A stretch of 64,000 bases of DNA, taken from assembly GCF_049347105.1 (NCBI RefSeq), contig NZ_CP186334.1:682001-746000 (forward strand), written 5' to 3'. The notes below the pieces were generated by a model, which searched no databases, was not told the origin of the DNA, and saw only the letters and a list, made by a program, of their open reading frames with translations. The position numbers and the translations under genes are program-made. How positions within the stretch are numbered: position 1 is the stretch's first letter; each line of letters opens with the position of its first letter. The DNA comes from Gaoshiqia hydrogeniformans. GTDB lineage: Bacteria > Bacteroidota > Bacteroidia > Bacteroidales > Prolixibacteraceae. This document shows positions 43,540-52,452 of this stretch, in pieces.

Positions 43540-44661
43540 ATGAAAGTTTTCCTCTTCATGCTTTCCCTGATCCTGTTCGTCGGGTGTCAATCCAAAAATA
43601 ATAAGAAAGAAGCAGATACGCAGGCTACGGCCGACTCATTGACTTCGTGTTGTGCAAATTTACCGTCCCGGCTTCAGGTCAACACCCATCCGGAAGAGGT
43701 AACCGGCGACAAACCGGCCTCGCTCGAAGGAATGGTATACATTCCCGGCGGAACATTCATGATGGGCGGCGATTCGGTCTGGGGCCGGCCGGATGAGTTT
43801 CCCAAACACCCGGCTTCAGTTTCGGCATTTTACATGGATGAACATGAAGTAACGAACAGACAATTTCGCGAATTTACTGAAGCCACCGCATACGTGACAA
43901 CAGCCGAACGCAAACCCGACTGGGAAGAATTGAAGAAGCAGTTGCCTCCGGGAACACCAAGGCCTGACGACGCTGTCCTGGTCGCGGCATCCCTGGTTTT
44001 CAAACAAACAACACAACCTGTCCCGCTGAACGACTACTCCCGCTGGTGGGAATGGGTAGCCGGCGCCAACTGGCGAAACCCGGGGGGACCCGGAACTTCC
44101 ATCGATGGAATGGACGACCACCCGGTGGTCCATGTTTCGTGGGAAGATGCTCTGGCTTACGCCCGGTGGGCAGGTAAACGCTTACCCACCGAAGCAGAAT
44201 GGGAATATGCCTCACGGGGAGGGCTTAAGGATCCGGTGTATCCTTGGGGAAATGAGCTGATTACGCGGGGCGAAGCAAAAGCAAATTCCTGGGACGGAAA
44301 CTTTCCGCACCAGAACACCGGAAAAGACGGATACGTGCTGACTGCTCCGGTAAAGCAATACCGCCCCAATGGTTACGGACTGTATGATATGGCAGGTAAT
44401 GTATGGGAATGGTGCTCCGACTGGTACCGGGCCGACTATTATCAGACCAGTCTGGAGCGCCGGATCATTGAAGACCCGCAGGGGCCTGAAAAATCATTTG
44501 ACCCGGATGAACCCTATGCCGAAAAAAAAGTCATCCGCGGCGGATCATTTTTATGTAACGATCAATATTGTTCAGGATTCCGGGTTGGCGCACGTATGAA
44601 AAACACCTGGGATACCAGCATGAACCATACCGGTTTCCGCTGTGTCGTTTCTGCAAAATAA
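43540..44661 (+). CDS. Formylglycine-generating-enzyme family lipoprotein with both active-site cysteines
   Basis: A 373-residue lipoprotein (lipobox in LSLILFVGC). It carries the FGE-sulfatase fold: MVYIPGGTFMMGGDSVWGRP, HEVTNRQFREFTEAT, VVHVSWEDALAYARWAGKRL, GNVWEWCSDWY, and FRCVV at the end. The catalytic pair is present as C-x4-C in RGGSFLCNDQYCSGFRVG (residues about 338 and 343), the pattern of enzymes that convert sulfatase Cys to formylglycine with oxygen. Many Bacteroidota relatives, such as GldK, lack these. No sulfatase gene lies in the window, so the client must be elsewhere. Confidence 0.9.
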   Translation: MKVFLFMLSLILFVGCQSKNNKKEADTQATADSLTSCCANLPSRLQVNTHPEEVTGDKPASLEGMVYIPGGTFMMGGDSVWGRPDEFPKHPASVSAFYMDEHEVTNRQFREFTEATAYVTTAERKPDWEELKKQLPPGTPRPDDAVLVAASLVFKQTTQPVPLNDYSRWWEWVAGANWRNPGGPGTSIDGMDDHPVVHVSWEDALAYARWAGKRLPTEAEWEYASRGGLKDPVYPWGNELITRGEAKANSWDGNFPHQNTGKDGYVLTAPVKQYRPNGYGLYDMAGNVWEWCSDWYRADYYQTSLERRIIEDPQGPEKSFDPDEPYAEKKVIRGGSFLCNDQYCSGFRVGARMKNTWDTSMNHTGFRCVVSAK

Positions 44662-44700
44662 AAAAGGCTTGTCAGTGATTTTCACATTCACAAACAAGCC
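44660..44700 (-). terminator. Terminator of the rprXY operon (minus strand)
   Basis: GGCTTGT and ACAAGCC face each other (7 bp) around a 20-base loop. On the minus strand the stem is followed by a run of six T. It may also serve the converging FGE gene. Confidence 0.65.
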
Positions 44701-44726
44701 CGGTATTTAAAAAATCAGGCGGTTAT

Positions 44727-45422
44727 TTATTCCATGATCAGTTTATAGCCCTTGCCGTGCACGTTGATGATTTCGACCGAAGGTTCATCTTTTAAATGTT
44801 TACGCAATTTGGTGATGTAAACATCCATACTCCTGGCGTTAAAGTAGTTGTCGTCAATCCATATGGTTTTAAGGGCAAAATTCCGTTCCAGCACCTTGTT
44901 GGCGTTGTTACACAGCAAACGCAGTAATTCAGATTCTTTGGTAGTAAGTTTGATGGTTTCTTCACCCTCATCGAGCAAAACCTGTTTCCGGGGATCAAAG
45001 GTATACCGGCCAAGCCTGTAAACGGCTTGCTCTGCCGTTTTCCCGTCGGCGGTGGTGCGGCGCAGGATGGCTTCGATCCGAAAAATAAGTTCTTCCATGC
45101 TGAACGGTTTCGTCATGTAGTCATCCGCCCCGATGCGGAAACCTTCCAAAACATCTTCTTTCATGTTTTTAGCGGTCAGAAAGATGATCGGAATATCCTG
45201 GTTGATCAGCCGGATGTCGCGCGCCAGGGTGATGCCGTCCTTTTTTGGCATCATAATATCCAGGATACACAGGTGATATTCATTCTTTTTAAACCCGGCG
45301 TAAGCAGCTTCGCCATCTCCGAACAGATCGGTATTATATCCTTTTGCAATTAAATATTCTTTTAACAACAGACCTAAGTTCTCATCGTCTTCGGCCAATA
45401 AAAGTTTTGCTTTTGTTTCCAT
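44727..45422 (-). CDS. rprY: OmpR-type response regulator, RprY-like
   Basis: A 231-residue DNA-binding regulator. Receiver: LLLAEDDENLGLLLKEYL, phosphoacceptor Asp in LCILDIMMPKKDG, Thr in IIFLTAKNMKED, Lys in DYMTKPFSMEEL. Output: winged helix (TTKESELLRLLCNN, SMDVYITKLRKHLKDE, IINVHGKGYKL). The receiver text closely follows Bacteroides RprY as I remember it. Its start overlaps the end of the kinase gene by 41 bp, a clear two-component operon. The signal is not known. Confidence 0.9.
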   Translation of the reverse strand: METKAKLLLAEDDENLGLLLKEYLIAKGYNTDLFGDGEAAYAGFKKNEYHLCILDIMMPKKDGITLARDIRLINQDIPIIFLTAKNMKEDVLEGFRIGADDYMTKPFSMEELIFRIEAILRRTTADGKTAEQAVYRLGRYTFDPRKQVLLDEGEETIKLTTKESELLRLLCNNANKVLERNFALKTIWIDDNYFNARSMDVYITKLRKHLKDEPSVEIINVHGKGYKLIME

Positions 45423-47010
45423 TTTCTTTTGTATTAAGCGGGAAATAAATTACAAATTTCGTTCCCTTATTCACGACACTTTCGACTTTGATTTTTCCCT
45501 GGTGGGAATCAATAATTTTCTTCACATAGCTTAAGCCCAGACCAAATCCTTTTACATCGTGCACATTACCGGTAGGAACGCGGAAAAACCGCTCAAAAAT
45601 CTGGTCCTGATGTTCTTTGGCAATGCCGATCCCGTTGTCTTTAACCGATACGACCAAATACTCGCCTTTGTTTTCAGTGGCAATCCGGATCTCAGGCTCT
45701 TCTTTACTGTATTTTACGGCATTGTCAAGTAGGTTAAAGATCACGTTGGTGATGTGCACTTCATCGCCTTTGACCAAATCTTTTTCAGCGAGAAGTTCCG
45801 ATTCAAGTTTTCCGCCTTTATTTTTAACCCGCAGCTCAAAATTGAGGATCACATTGTTGATCAGCTGATTAAAATGAAATTCTTTAAATTTCAGCTTCAG
45901 CCGTCCTTCATTAAAAACAGCCATTTGAAGCACCTTTTCGACCTGAAAACTCAGACGTTTACTTTCCTGCAAAATCACGTTGGAGATGTGTTCTACGGTT
46001 TTCTGGGTATTCGAAATGCTGTTATCGTGCAGCATCTGACTGGCTAAGGATATTGTAGATATCGGCGTTTTCAGCTCATGGGTCATGTTGTTGATGAAGT
46101 CGTTCTTGATGATTGACAACTTCTTCTGCTTCAGGATAATCATGATGGTATACACGAAAATAGCAATCAGCATGATCGTCAGGATGGCCGTGGGGATCAC
46201 CATAATGCCGGTTTCTTTCAGCAGGTAGGTATCCCTTTGCGGAAAATAGAGACGGAGGTAATTGGGCTTTGGCCCTTCCACCACGTCTCTTGGAAATAAA
46301 ACATCGCGGTATTCTTTTCGTTTGTTTGGTTGATAGCCGGTATTTCCAAAAACAAATTGTTCTTCGCCGAAAGGATATGTTTTTACGGCATACTTAAAGT
46401 CGAGGTCGATGCCGTTGTTCCTCAGTTCGGTTTTTAGCGTGTGTTCCAGTTGTTGCTGGTTGATCCGTTCTTTCAAAGGAAGCTGAGAGAAGATGGCCTG
46501 ATTCTGAATGATCCGGAACATTTCGGCCCGCTCATCGATCCGTTGTTCGTATTGTTGGCTGATGTAGCTGTCGTAGTCGTGAAACATATCGAAGGCCGAA
46601 GGAAATTCGCCCGGCCGTCCCCGCTCATTCTGCAGGTAAACAAGGGTATCGGAATAACGGACCGAAAATTCATCGTTATAGGTAACCGAACCTGACTGCT
46701 GGAAAAACCGGAACGAGATGTTAATATCGCTTTGTTGTTGCCGTTGCGGCATCATGTTACCGCTTCTCCCGATATTCGGGAAAAGTTGCCTGGTGCTGCC
46801 CGAAGCATTGAATGTTCCGGTTACTACACGCGATGTTTCCTCCCTCTCCAGCCGGTCAATCACCCGCCGCAAAGCACGGCTCACCGTTTGGTCAAACTGC
46901 TCCTCACGGATATCAAAAGCTTTTTTTATTGAGTTTGTCTGGATCAGAATGAGGCTGGTCATCACCGAAGCCATCAAAACGATCAAACTAATAATAACTT
47001 TCCTGCTCAT
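45382..47010 (-). CDS. rprX: Sensor histidine kinase, RprX-like
   Basis: A 542-residue membrane kinase. Helix 1 is residues about 5-25; a 225-residue periplasmic sensor follows; helix 2 is near residues 268-292 (VIPTAILTIMLIAIFVYTII). The HisKA box is NNMTHELKTPISTISLASQM with the phosphorylated His. ATPase boxes: N in FNLLDNAVKYS, G1 in VKDNGIGIAKEHQDQIFERF, G2 in GFGLGLSYVKKI. It phosphorylates the overlapping RprY-like regulator. The periplasmic part has no family I can name. Confidence is high for function, moderate for the gene name. Confidence 0.9.
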   Translation of the reverse strand: MSRKVIISLIVLMASVMTSLILIQTNSIKKAFDIREEQFDQTVSRALRRVIDRLEREETSRVVTGTFNASGSTRQLFPNIGRSGNMMPQRQQQSDINISFRFFQQSGSVTYNDEFSVRYSDTLVYLQNERGRPGEFPSAFDMFHDYDSYISQQYEQRIDERAEMFRIIQNQAIFSQLPLKERINQQQLEHTLKTELRNNGIDLDFKYAVKTYPFGEEQFVFGNTGYQPNKRKEYRDVLFPRDVVEGPKPNYLRLYFPQRDTYLLKETGIMVIPTAILTIMLIAIFVYTIMIILKQKKLSIIKNDFINNMTHELKTPISTISLASQMLHDNSISNTQKTVEHISNVILQESKRLSFQVEKVLQMAVFNEGRLKLKFKEFHFNQLINNVILNFELRVKNKGGKLESELLAEKDLVKGDEVHITNVIFNLLDNAVKYSKEEPEIRIATENKGEYLVVSVKDNGIGIAKEHQDQIFERFFRVPTGNVHDVKGFGLGLSYVKKIIDSHQGKIKVESVVNKGTKFVIYFPLNTKENGNKSKTFIGRRR

Positions 47011-47159
47011 AACACAAAGATAACCTTTAAAAAATACGGTAATTCAGAGCTTAACAATATTTAACACAGGCTGATTTTCAGTATATTCTTGCCAATACGC
47101 GCTGAATATAGTTAACAGGCTTTAACATTTATTAGCACCGGCTATTGGTTATTAATATT

Positions 47160-47167
47160 TATCTTTG
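47160..47167 (+). promoter_or_regulatory. Candidate -7 box for a small RNA
   Basis: TATCTTTG matches TAnnTTTG. Transcription would start near 47174 and end at the terminator at 47253-47282. The -33 element is not clear. Confidence 0.35.
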
Positions 47168-47173
47168 TTAAAG

Positions 47174-47282
47174 AAACAGACAAATGAAATGTCTTTTCTA
47201 ATTTGGGGTTTAACTGAGTTTTTTACAAGGTGAATTTAGGTTTTGGTTTTTTAGCGGGGTCAATTGGCCCCGCTTTTCTTTT
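47174..47282 (+). ncRNA. Candidate small RNA of about 110 nt, plus strand
   Basis: A plus-strand terminator without any plus-strand gene upstream stands between two minus-strand genes, with a -7 box about 85 bp before its stem. The only start in between (near 47183) gives five codons. The A/T-rich body and final stem fit a short regulatory RNA. It overlaps the last bases of rnc in antisense. No known RNA family is recognised. Confidence 0.35.
47253..47282 (+). terminator. Rho-independent terminator on the plus strand before the rnc stop
   Basis: AGCGGGG and CCCCGCT form a strong GC stem with a short AT loop, followed by TTTCTTTT on the plus strand. On the minus strand no T-run follows the stem, so it suits a plus-strand transcript rather than rnc. 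Confidence 0.7.
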
Positions 47283-48027
47283 AGAACGAAACCGGGTGTG
47301 TCTTTTTCAGTTGTTCAATCGCTTTCCGGGATGCGTTTTGCTGCGATTCTTTTTTGGAGCTTCCCTCGCCTCGTCCAATCACTTCCTCTTCGACGGTGAC
47401 TACCGAAATGAACGCGGGTACGCGGGCATCGCCGTTTAGCCGTTCGGTAGTTTCGAAATTGATTTCTTTTTTATTTTTCTGGCTCCATTCAATCAACTGG
47501 CTTTTATAGTTGGTGTTTGTCGATTGTACTTCTTTCAGATCGACATATTCCAGCAAAAGCTTTTTAACAATGAATTCTTTGGTAATCAGATAACCTTTAT
47601 CAAGGTAAAGGGCGCCGATCAGCGCTTCCAGTGCATCGCCGTATATGTGGCTGTTTTCGATGGTGTTGTTGGTGTTTGACTTAATGTAGTTGTTCAGGCC
47701 GGTTTGATAAGTCAGGTCGGTTAAAAAACTGCGGTTTACCAGCTTCGACCGCATTTGTGTGAGAAAGCCTTCATCCTGGTTTGGAAACCGGTTATACAGA
47801 AACTCGGCGATGACGGCGCCCAGTATGGCATCTCCAAGGTATTCGAGCCGTTCATTATTTACCCAGTTCCGCTGCGAATCCAGCTTGGATGCCGATTTGT
47901 GAATCAGGGCGGTTTCATAAAGTTTCAGGTTGCCCGGATAACGGCCAATCAGGGACTTCAGAAATAAATAAAACTCTTTCCCTGAAGAAGAAAAGAGTTT
48001 TATTTTTTGAACGAGTGTTCTTATCAC
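47281..48027 (-). CDS. rnc: Ribonuclease III
   Basis: A 248-residue double-strand RNA endonuclease for rRNA and mRNA processing. The signature NNERLEYLGDAILGAVIAEF holds the acidic residues; DALEALIGALYLDKGY holds the second Asp and Glu. The C-terminal double-strand RNA-binding domain runs from YKSQLIEWSQKNKK to SQQNASRKAIEQL. It is downstream of fabF by four bases, in the usual Bacteroidota acpP-fabF-rnc order. Confidence 0.97.
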   Translation of the reverse strand: MIRTLVQKIKLFSSSGKEFYLFLKSLIGRYPGNLKLYETALIHKSASKLDSQRNWVNNERLEYLGDAILGAVIAEFLYNRFPNQDEGFLTQMRSKLVNRSFLTDLTYQTGLNNYIKSNTNNTIENSHIYGDALEALIGALYLDKGYLITKEFIVKKLLLEYVDLKEVQSTNTNYKSQLIEWSQKNKKEINFETTERLNGDARVPAFISVVTVEEEVIGRGEGSSKKESQQNASRKAIEQLKKTHPVSF

Positions 48028-48031
48028 GATA

Positions 48032-49273
48032 TTAATATTTCTTAAAAATTACCGTGGCATTGTGACCTCCAAACCCGAACGTGTTACTAAGCGCGTAAGT
48101 GATCTCGCGTTTCTTGGCAACATTGAAGGTAAAATCAAGATTACCGTCGATCTCCGGATCATCCGTAAAATGGTTGATTGTCGGAGGGATAATCCCGTGT
48201 TGCAAAGCCATCACAGAGGCAATTCCTTCAACCGCACCGGCGGCGCCCAGCAAGTGGCCTGTCATCGACTTTGTGGAGCTAATGCTAAGTTTATAAGCAT
48301 GTTTGCCGAAGTTTTTCAGAATTGCTTTCGGCTCAGCAATATCTCCCAGGGGAGTAGAGGTTCCATGAACATTGATGTAATCAATGTCTTCTGGTTTTAT
48401 GCCGGCATCTTCAATGGCCCATTTCATGACCAAAGAGGCACCAAGTCCGTCCGGATCCGGGGCAGTCATGTGGTAGGCGTCAGCAGACATTCCTCCACCA
48501 ACAACTTCAGCATAGATTTTTGCACCACGGGCAACGGCATGTTCATACTCTTCAAAAATGAGAGCGCCTGAACCTTCGCCCATGACGAAACCGTCGCGGT
48601 CTTTGTCAAAAGGACGGGAAGCTGTTGCCGGGTCATCATTCCGTGTTGAAAGTGCACGCATGGAATTGAAACCACACAAGCCGGCTTCGTTGATTGCAGC
48701 CTCGGAACCTCCCGTGATAAACAGGTTGGCTTTCCCCATGCGAATGTAATTAAACGCTTCGATCATGGCGTGTGAAGCCGAGGCACAAGCAGATACCGTT
48801 GTGAAGTTTGGTCCCCTGAATCCAAAGCGGATGGATACTAATCCACCGGCAATGTTGGCAATCATCTTGGGAATAAAGAAAGGGTTGAATTTGGGACGGG
48901 CCAAATCGTAGGCTTTCACTTCTTCATAAAAAGTCTGAAGACCGCCGATTCCGGCTCCCCAAATAACGCCGGCCCTGTCTCTGTCAACCGCGTCCAGGTT
49001 GAGACCTGAATCGTCGATGGCCTGCTGGGCAGCGGCAAATGCATACAGAGTATACGGATCGTGTTTCCGAACTTCTTTTTTCTCTACATATAATGCAGGA
49101 TCAAAGTCTTTTACTTCACATGCAAATTGGGTTTTGTGGAGCTCAATATTCATTTTGGTGATCCTTGCAGATCCACTCACCCCGTTTTTTAGCCCTTCCC
49201 AATATTCCTCAATAGAATTACCAAGCGGGTTTACGGTTCCAAGTCCGGTAATAACTACCCGTTTTAATTCCAT
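48032..49273 (-). CDS. fabF: Beta-ketoacyl-ACP synthase II
   Basis: A 413-residue condensing enzyme of fatty-acid elongation. The active Cys is in TVSACASASHAM, the two His in NVHGTSTPLGD and KSMTGHLLGAAGAVE. ATG 49273 is chosen because MELKRVVITGLGTVNPLG is the standard N-terminus; the frame extends to 49327 over the spacer after acpP but that part is not conserved. It lies 13 bp after acpP and forms one operon with acpP and rnc. Confidence 0.98.
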   Translation of the reverse strand: MELKRVVITGLGTVNPLGNSIEEYWEGLKNGVSGSARITKMNIELHKTQFACEVKDFDPALYVEKKEVRKHDPYTLYAFAAAQQAIDDSGLNLDAVDRDRAGVIWGAGIGGLQTFYEEVKAYDLARPKFNPFFIPKMIANIAGGLVSIRFGFRGPNFTTVSACASASHAMIEAFNYIRMGKANLFITGGSEAAINEAGLCGFNSMRALSTRNDDPATASRPFDKDRDGFVMGEGSGALIFEEYEHAVARGAKIYAEVVGGGMSADAYHMTAPDPDGLGASLVMKWAIEDAGIKPEDIDYINVHGTSTPLGDIAEPKAILKNFGKHAYKLSISSTKSMTGHLLGAAGAVEGIASVMALQHGIIPPTINHFTDDPEIDGNLDFTFNVAKKREITYALSNTFGFGGHNATVIFKKY

Positions 49274-49286
49274 AAATTCTAATTTA

Positions 49287-49526
49287 TTACTTTTTGATGT
49301 TTGCTTCGATGTGAGAGATCGCCTCACCTACAGTAGAAATTTTCTCAGCCTGATCGTCCGGAATAGCCAAATCGAATTCTTTTTCAAATTCCATGATCAA
49401 CTCTACCGTGTCAAGTGAATCTGCGCCAAGGTCATTTGTAAAAGATGCTTCATTGGTTACTTCGCTTTCGTCAACACCTAATTTGTCGACAATAATTGCC
49501 TTTACTTTTGATGCAATGTCAGACAT
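49287..49526 (-). CDS. acpP: Acyl carrier protein
   Basis: A 79-residue carrier. The Asp-Ser-Leu motif (GADSLDTVELIMEFE) holds the 4'-phosphopantetheine site at Ser37. The protein is acidic and of standard length. It is the first gene of the acpP-fabF-rnc operon. Confidence 0.98.
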   Translation of the reverse strand: MSDIASKVKAIIVDKLGVDESEVTNEASFTNDLGADSLDTVELIMEFEKEFDLAIPDDQAEKISTVGEAISHIEANIKK

Positions 49527-49575
49527 AGTTCTAATTTTAAGTTAATATTCAATTTTATTTTTAAAAAATCCGGTG

Positions 49576-49607
49576 CAAAGTAATAAATTTACCCAAAATA
49601 TATCAAA
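49576..49607 (-). promoter_or_regulatory. Promoter of the acpP-fabF-rnc operon
   Basis: On the minus strand TTTG (49604-49607) is followed after 20 nt by TTACTTTG (49576-49583), a common variant of the -7 element in this phylum. Start of acpP is 50 bp downstream. Confidence 0.45.
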
Positions 49608-49660
49608 GAAATTTTGAAATAAATAGCTGTTTAAAGGATACAGATTCTTTTAAAGCAGAC

Positions 49661-49668
49661 TATATTTG
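49661..49668 (+). promoter_or_regulatory. Candidate -7 box for purN
   Basis: TATATTTG is an exact TAnnTTTG match 47 bp before the purN ATG. No clear TTG lies at -33. Confidence 0.4.
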
Positions 49669-49714
49669 AACAAATTAGTCTAATATTCAATAAGCTGTAA
49701 TTAACACATATTCT

Positions 49715-50299
49715 ATGAAGAGGATCGCTATTTTTGCCTCAGGATCAGGCACTAACGCGCAGAATATTATCGAATATTTCCGTAACAGCCGGAATGTTAT
49801 TGTTGATTCGCTGTGGTCAAACAACGAGCATGCTTATGCCTTGATTCGCGCTGAGCGACTGGGTATCGAAACGTTTACCTTTGGCAAAGACGAGCTCTAC
49901 CGGAGCATTGAGGTGCTGGAAGCCCTGAGTGAACGAAAAGTTGACATGATTGTTCTGGCCGGGTTCCTCTGGCTGGTACCTCACAACCTGACCGAAGAAT
50001 TCATCGTAATTAATATACACCCGGCATTGTTGCCGAAGTACGGCGGAAAAGGCATGTATGGGAATTATGTCCACGAGGCCGTCATAAAAAGTAAGGATAA
50101 AGAAAGCGGGATTACCATCCACTACGTGAACGAACAATACGATGCCGGCGATATTATTTTTCAGGCCAAATGTGCTGTTGAGCCGGGCGACACCCCCGAT
50201 ACGCTCGCCGAAAGGGTTCACCGGCTGGAGTATGAACACTACCCCCGCATCATTGAAGAACTTTTATTAAAAGAAGAGATTGCCGATCTGGAATTTTGA
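49715..50299 (+). CDS. purN: Phosphoribosylglycinamide formyltransferase
   Basis: A 194-residue enzyme of de novo purine synthesis that moves a formyl group from 10-formyl-THF to GAR. The phosphate-binding FASGSGTNAQNIIEYF, the Asn and His in VINIHPALLPKYGGKG, and the Asp in NEQYDAGDIIF make up the active site. Divergent from acpP. Length is typical. Confidence 0.97.
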   Translation: MKRIAIFASGSGTNAQNIIEYFRNSRNVIVDSLWSNNEHAYALIRAERLGIETFTFGKDELYRSIEVLEALSERKVDMIVLAGFLWLVPHNLTEEFIVINIHPALLPKYGGKGMYGNYVHEAVIKSKDKESGITIHYVNEQYDAGDIIFQAKCAVEPGDTPDTLAERVHRLEYEHYPRIIEELLLKEEIADLEF

Positions 50300-50330
50300 C
50301 CGGCGGTCTTTCTGTAAATTATCCGGGGAC

Positions 50331-51581
50331 TTAGCCGGGATCGTTAAACCTGATTTTTTGCAGTTCCAGGCTCAGTGAATCTTTAAGAAGGCTGAACTCC
50401 GGCATGTTTTTTTCATGCACCGGTTCAACAGGGGGAGCTTCGACTTTGAGCGGGTTCATGGGGGAACCGTTTCTGAAGACGCGAAAATCGAGGTGAGGGC
50501 CCGATGCCAGTCCGGTTTTGCCAACATAACCGACGACTTGTCCCTGACGCACCCTGACACCCGGGGCAATTCCCGCTGCATAATTGTTCAGGTGCATATA
50601 ACAGGTGGTGTATACCGAATTGTGCTTGATGTACAGATAATTTCCGCCCCCGCCTGCCTGGAATCCCTTACGGGTAACCACGCCATCGCCGATTGATTGG
50701 ACCGGTGTGCCGATCGGGGCGGCATAATCAATTCCATGGTGCGCCCGGGCAATTTTCAGAATGGGGTGCATCCGGCTGTTCGAAAAATGGGAACTGATGC
50801 GCGGAAACTTCAGGGGAGCTTTCAGGAATGCTTTTTTCAGGCTCTTCCCTTCCTCATCAAAATAACTCATGATGCTGTCCTGTTCGAACCGAAATGCAAA
50901 AAAATCTTTATCCATATGCAGGAACTGACAGGCATAGATGTTGTTAATACCAACGGAAATACTGTCAACAAAACTTTCTTCATAAATCACACGAAACTGA
51001 TCGCCCCGCTGAATGCCAAAAAAGTCGATGGTCCAGGCGTAAATCTCGGACAGTTCAATGGCCAGCACCGGATTGAGCTGGTTGTCTTTCATCGTATTCC
51101 ATAGCGAAGAGCGGATGGTGCCCGAGGCTGTTCGGATTTCTTTTATAACGGGTTTTTCTCCCCGATAGATATGTAAACTGTCTTTTAACTGGTAAACAAC
51201 GTAATTGATCGCGTCAATTTCGTAAATAAAACAGACCGGTTTTTTCAGACTGTCGGGGGTATAAAAAAAATAATACGGATTGTCCTGTTTCATTTTCCTG
51301 ACATCAAATACCTGCCTGGAGCTACGCGCGATCTGATCAATCACCTGGTAAGAAATCCCTTCTTTCACCAGAATATCGGAGAGGTTCTGGTTGCGTTTAA
51401 CGGTTGCCTGTTCAATAATAAACGAATCAACCGGGAATCCGAATTTCAATACCGGTTCGGGAATACAAAGGGCTTCGGGTTCAAGGTTCGGAGATTCCGG
51501 TTCATTTAAAACAGCGAATACAAAACCGATAACAACAACACTGACAAAAACAAATACGCCTTCAACCCAAAACTTCTTCAT
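50331..51581 (-). CDS. M23-family peptidase-like membrane protein (LytM domain)
   Basis: A 416-residue protein. A single membrane helix at residues about 8-25 (VFVFVSVVVIGFVFAVL) anchors it facing the periplasm. A LysM/OapA-like region precedes (ILVKEGISYQVIDQIA). The LytM domain at about 280-385 carries the H-x3-D motif in AHHGIDYAAP and the Y-x-HL motif in CYMHLNNY. The usual H-x-H motif reads H-L-D (SGPHLDFRV), so one zinc ligand is Asp. It may be an altered endopeptidase or a regulator of another hydrolase. ATG 51581 is used; the longer frame overlaps the YitT gene without a signal. Confidence 0.88.
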   Translation of the reverse strand: MKKFWVEGVFVFVSVVVIGFVFAVLNEPESPNLEPEALCIPEPVLKFGFPVDSFIIEQATVKRNQNLSDILVKEGISYQVIDQIARSSRQVFDVRKMKQDNPYYFFYTPDSLKKPVCFIYEIDAINYVVYQLKDSLHIYRGEKPVIKEIRTASGTIRSSLWNTMKDNQLNPVLAIELSEIYAWTIDFFGIQRGDQFRVIYEESFVDSISVGINNIYACQFLHMDKDFFAFRFEQDSIMSYFDEEGKSLKKAFLKAPLKFPRISSHFSNSRMHPILKIARAHHGIDYAAPIGTPVQSIGDGVVTRKGFQAGGGGNYLYIKHNSVYTTCYMHLNNYAAGIAPGVRVRQGQVVGYVGKTGLASGPHLDFRVFRNGSPMNPLKVEAPPVEPVHEKNMPEFSLLKDSLSLELQKIRFNDPG

Positions 51582-51582
51582 G

Positions 51583-52452
51583 CTAAATTTTAATGTTTTC
51601 GAACCCTTGGCCGTAAACGCCCATGACACTTCCCATGGAAATAAAGGCATCCGGGTCAATTTCTTTTAATTTTCTGAATATTAAACTCGACTCACGTTTG
51701 CGGACAACAGTCATTACTATTTTAACCGGCTCGCGGGTGTACCATCCGGTACCATCCACTACAGTGGCCCCACGGCCAACATATTTATTAATGTAATCCG
51801 CAATTTCCTGATAATTCTTCGAAAATATAAAAATTTGCGCAGATGCGTTCGCTCCATTCAAAAAAGCATCGATTGTATACGAAACAACCCACATGGTTAC
51901 ATAACCGTAAACCAGCTTGGCGGGTGACTGAAAAACAAAATAACTGGATGCAATAATAATCACATCGCAATACATGATCACCCGCCCCGGGCTTACATTC
52001 CGGTATTTATTCACAATCATGGCAATGATGTCGGTGCCGCCGGTGCTCCCGCCCCGGGTAAATACAATACCAATACCGATACCGCCCATCATGGCGCCAA
52101 GAACTGCCGAGAGGAAAGTGTCGTCAATGAGCGGTTCTTTGATCAAACCCGGAGTGAGCCAGAAAAGCAAGGTAGCGACCAACATGCTCCAGATGGTTTT
52201 GATACCAAAATTGGCCCCCAACACTTTTATGGCGATGACCACGAGAAACACATTGATAATAAAATAAGAAAGCGCCACCGGAATTTTACTGCTGTAAAAG
52301 ATCACGGCAGACAAACCGCTAATCCCACCCCCGGTAATTTCTGCCGGAATCAGGAAGATAGTCCACGACAGGACATAAAGCCCCATGCCCAGGGAAATAA
52401 CGAAATAATCGGCAAAAGTTGTTTTTAGTTTTGCCTTGCGCTCTTCTGTCAT
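51583..52452 (-). CDS. YitT family membrane protein (DUF161 plus DUF2179)
   Basis: A 289-residue protein. Five or so membrane helices in residues about 15-190 (GMGLYVLSWTIFLIPAEITG, GGIGIGIVFTRGGSTGGTDI) form the YitT domain. The last 75 residues (YTREPVKIVMTVVRKRESSL, IDPDAFISMGSVMGVYG) are DUF2179, a ligand-binding tail. The transport substrate is unknown. The M23 gene begins two bases after its stop, so the two are cotranscribed. Confidence 0.93.
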   Translation of the reverse strand: MTEERKAKLKTTFADYFVISLGMGLYVLSWTIFLIPAEITGGGISGLSAVIFYSSKIPVALSYFIINVFLVVIAIKVLGANFGIKTIWSMLVATLLFWLTPGLIKEPLIDDTFLSAVLGAMMGGIGIGIVFTRGGSTGGTDIIAMIVNKYRNVSPGRVIMYCDVIIIASSYFVFQSPAKLVYGYVTMWVVSYTIDAFLNGANASAQIFIFSKNYQEIADYINKYVGRGATVVDGTGWYTREPVKIVMTVVRKRESSLIFRKLKEIDPDAFISMGSVMGVYGQGFENIKI

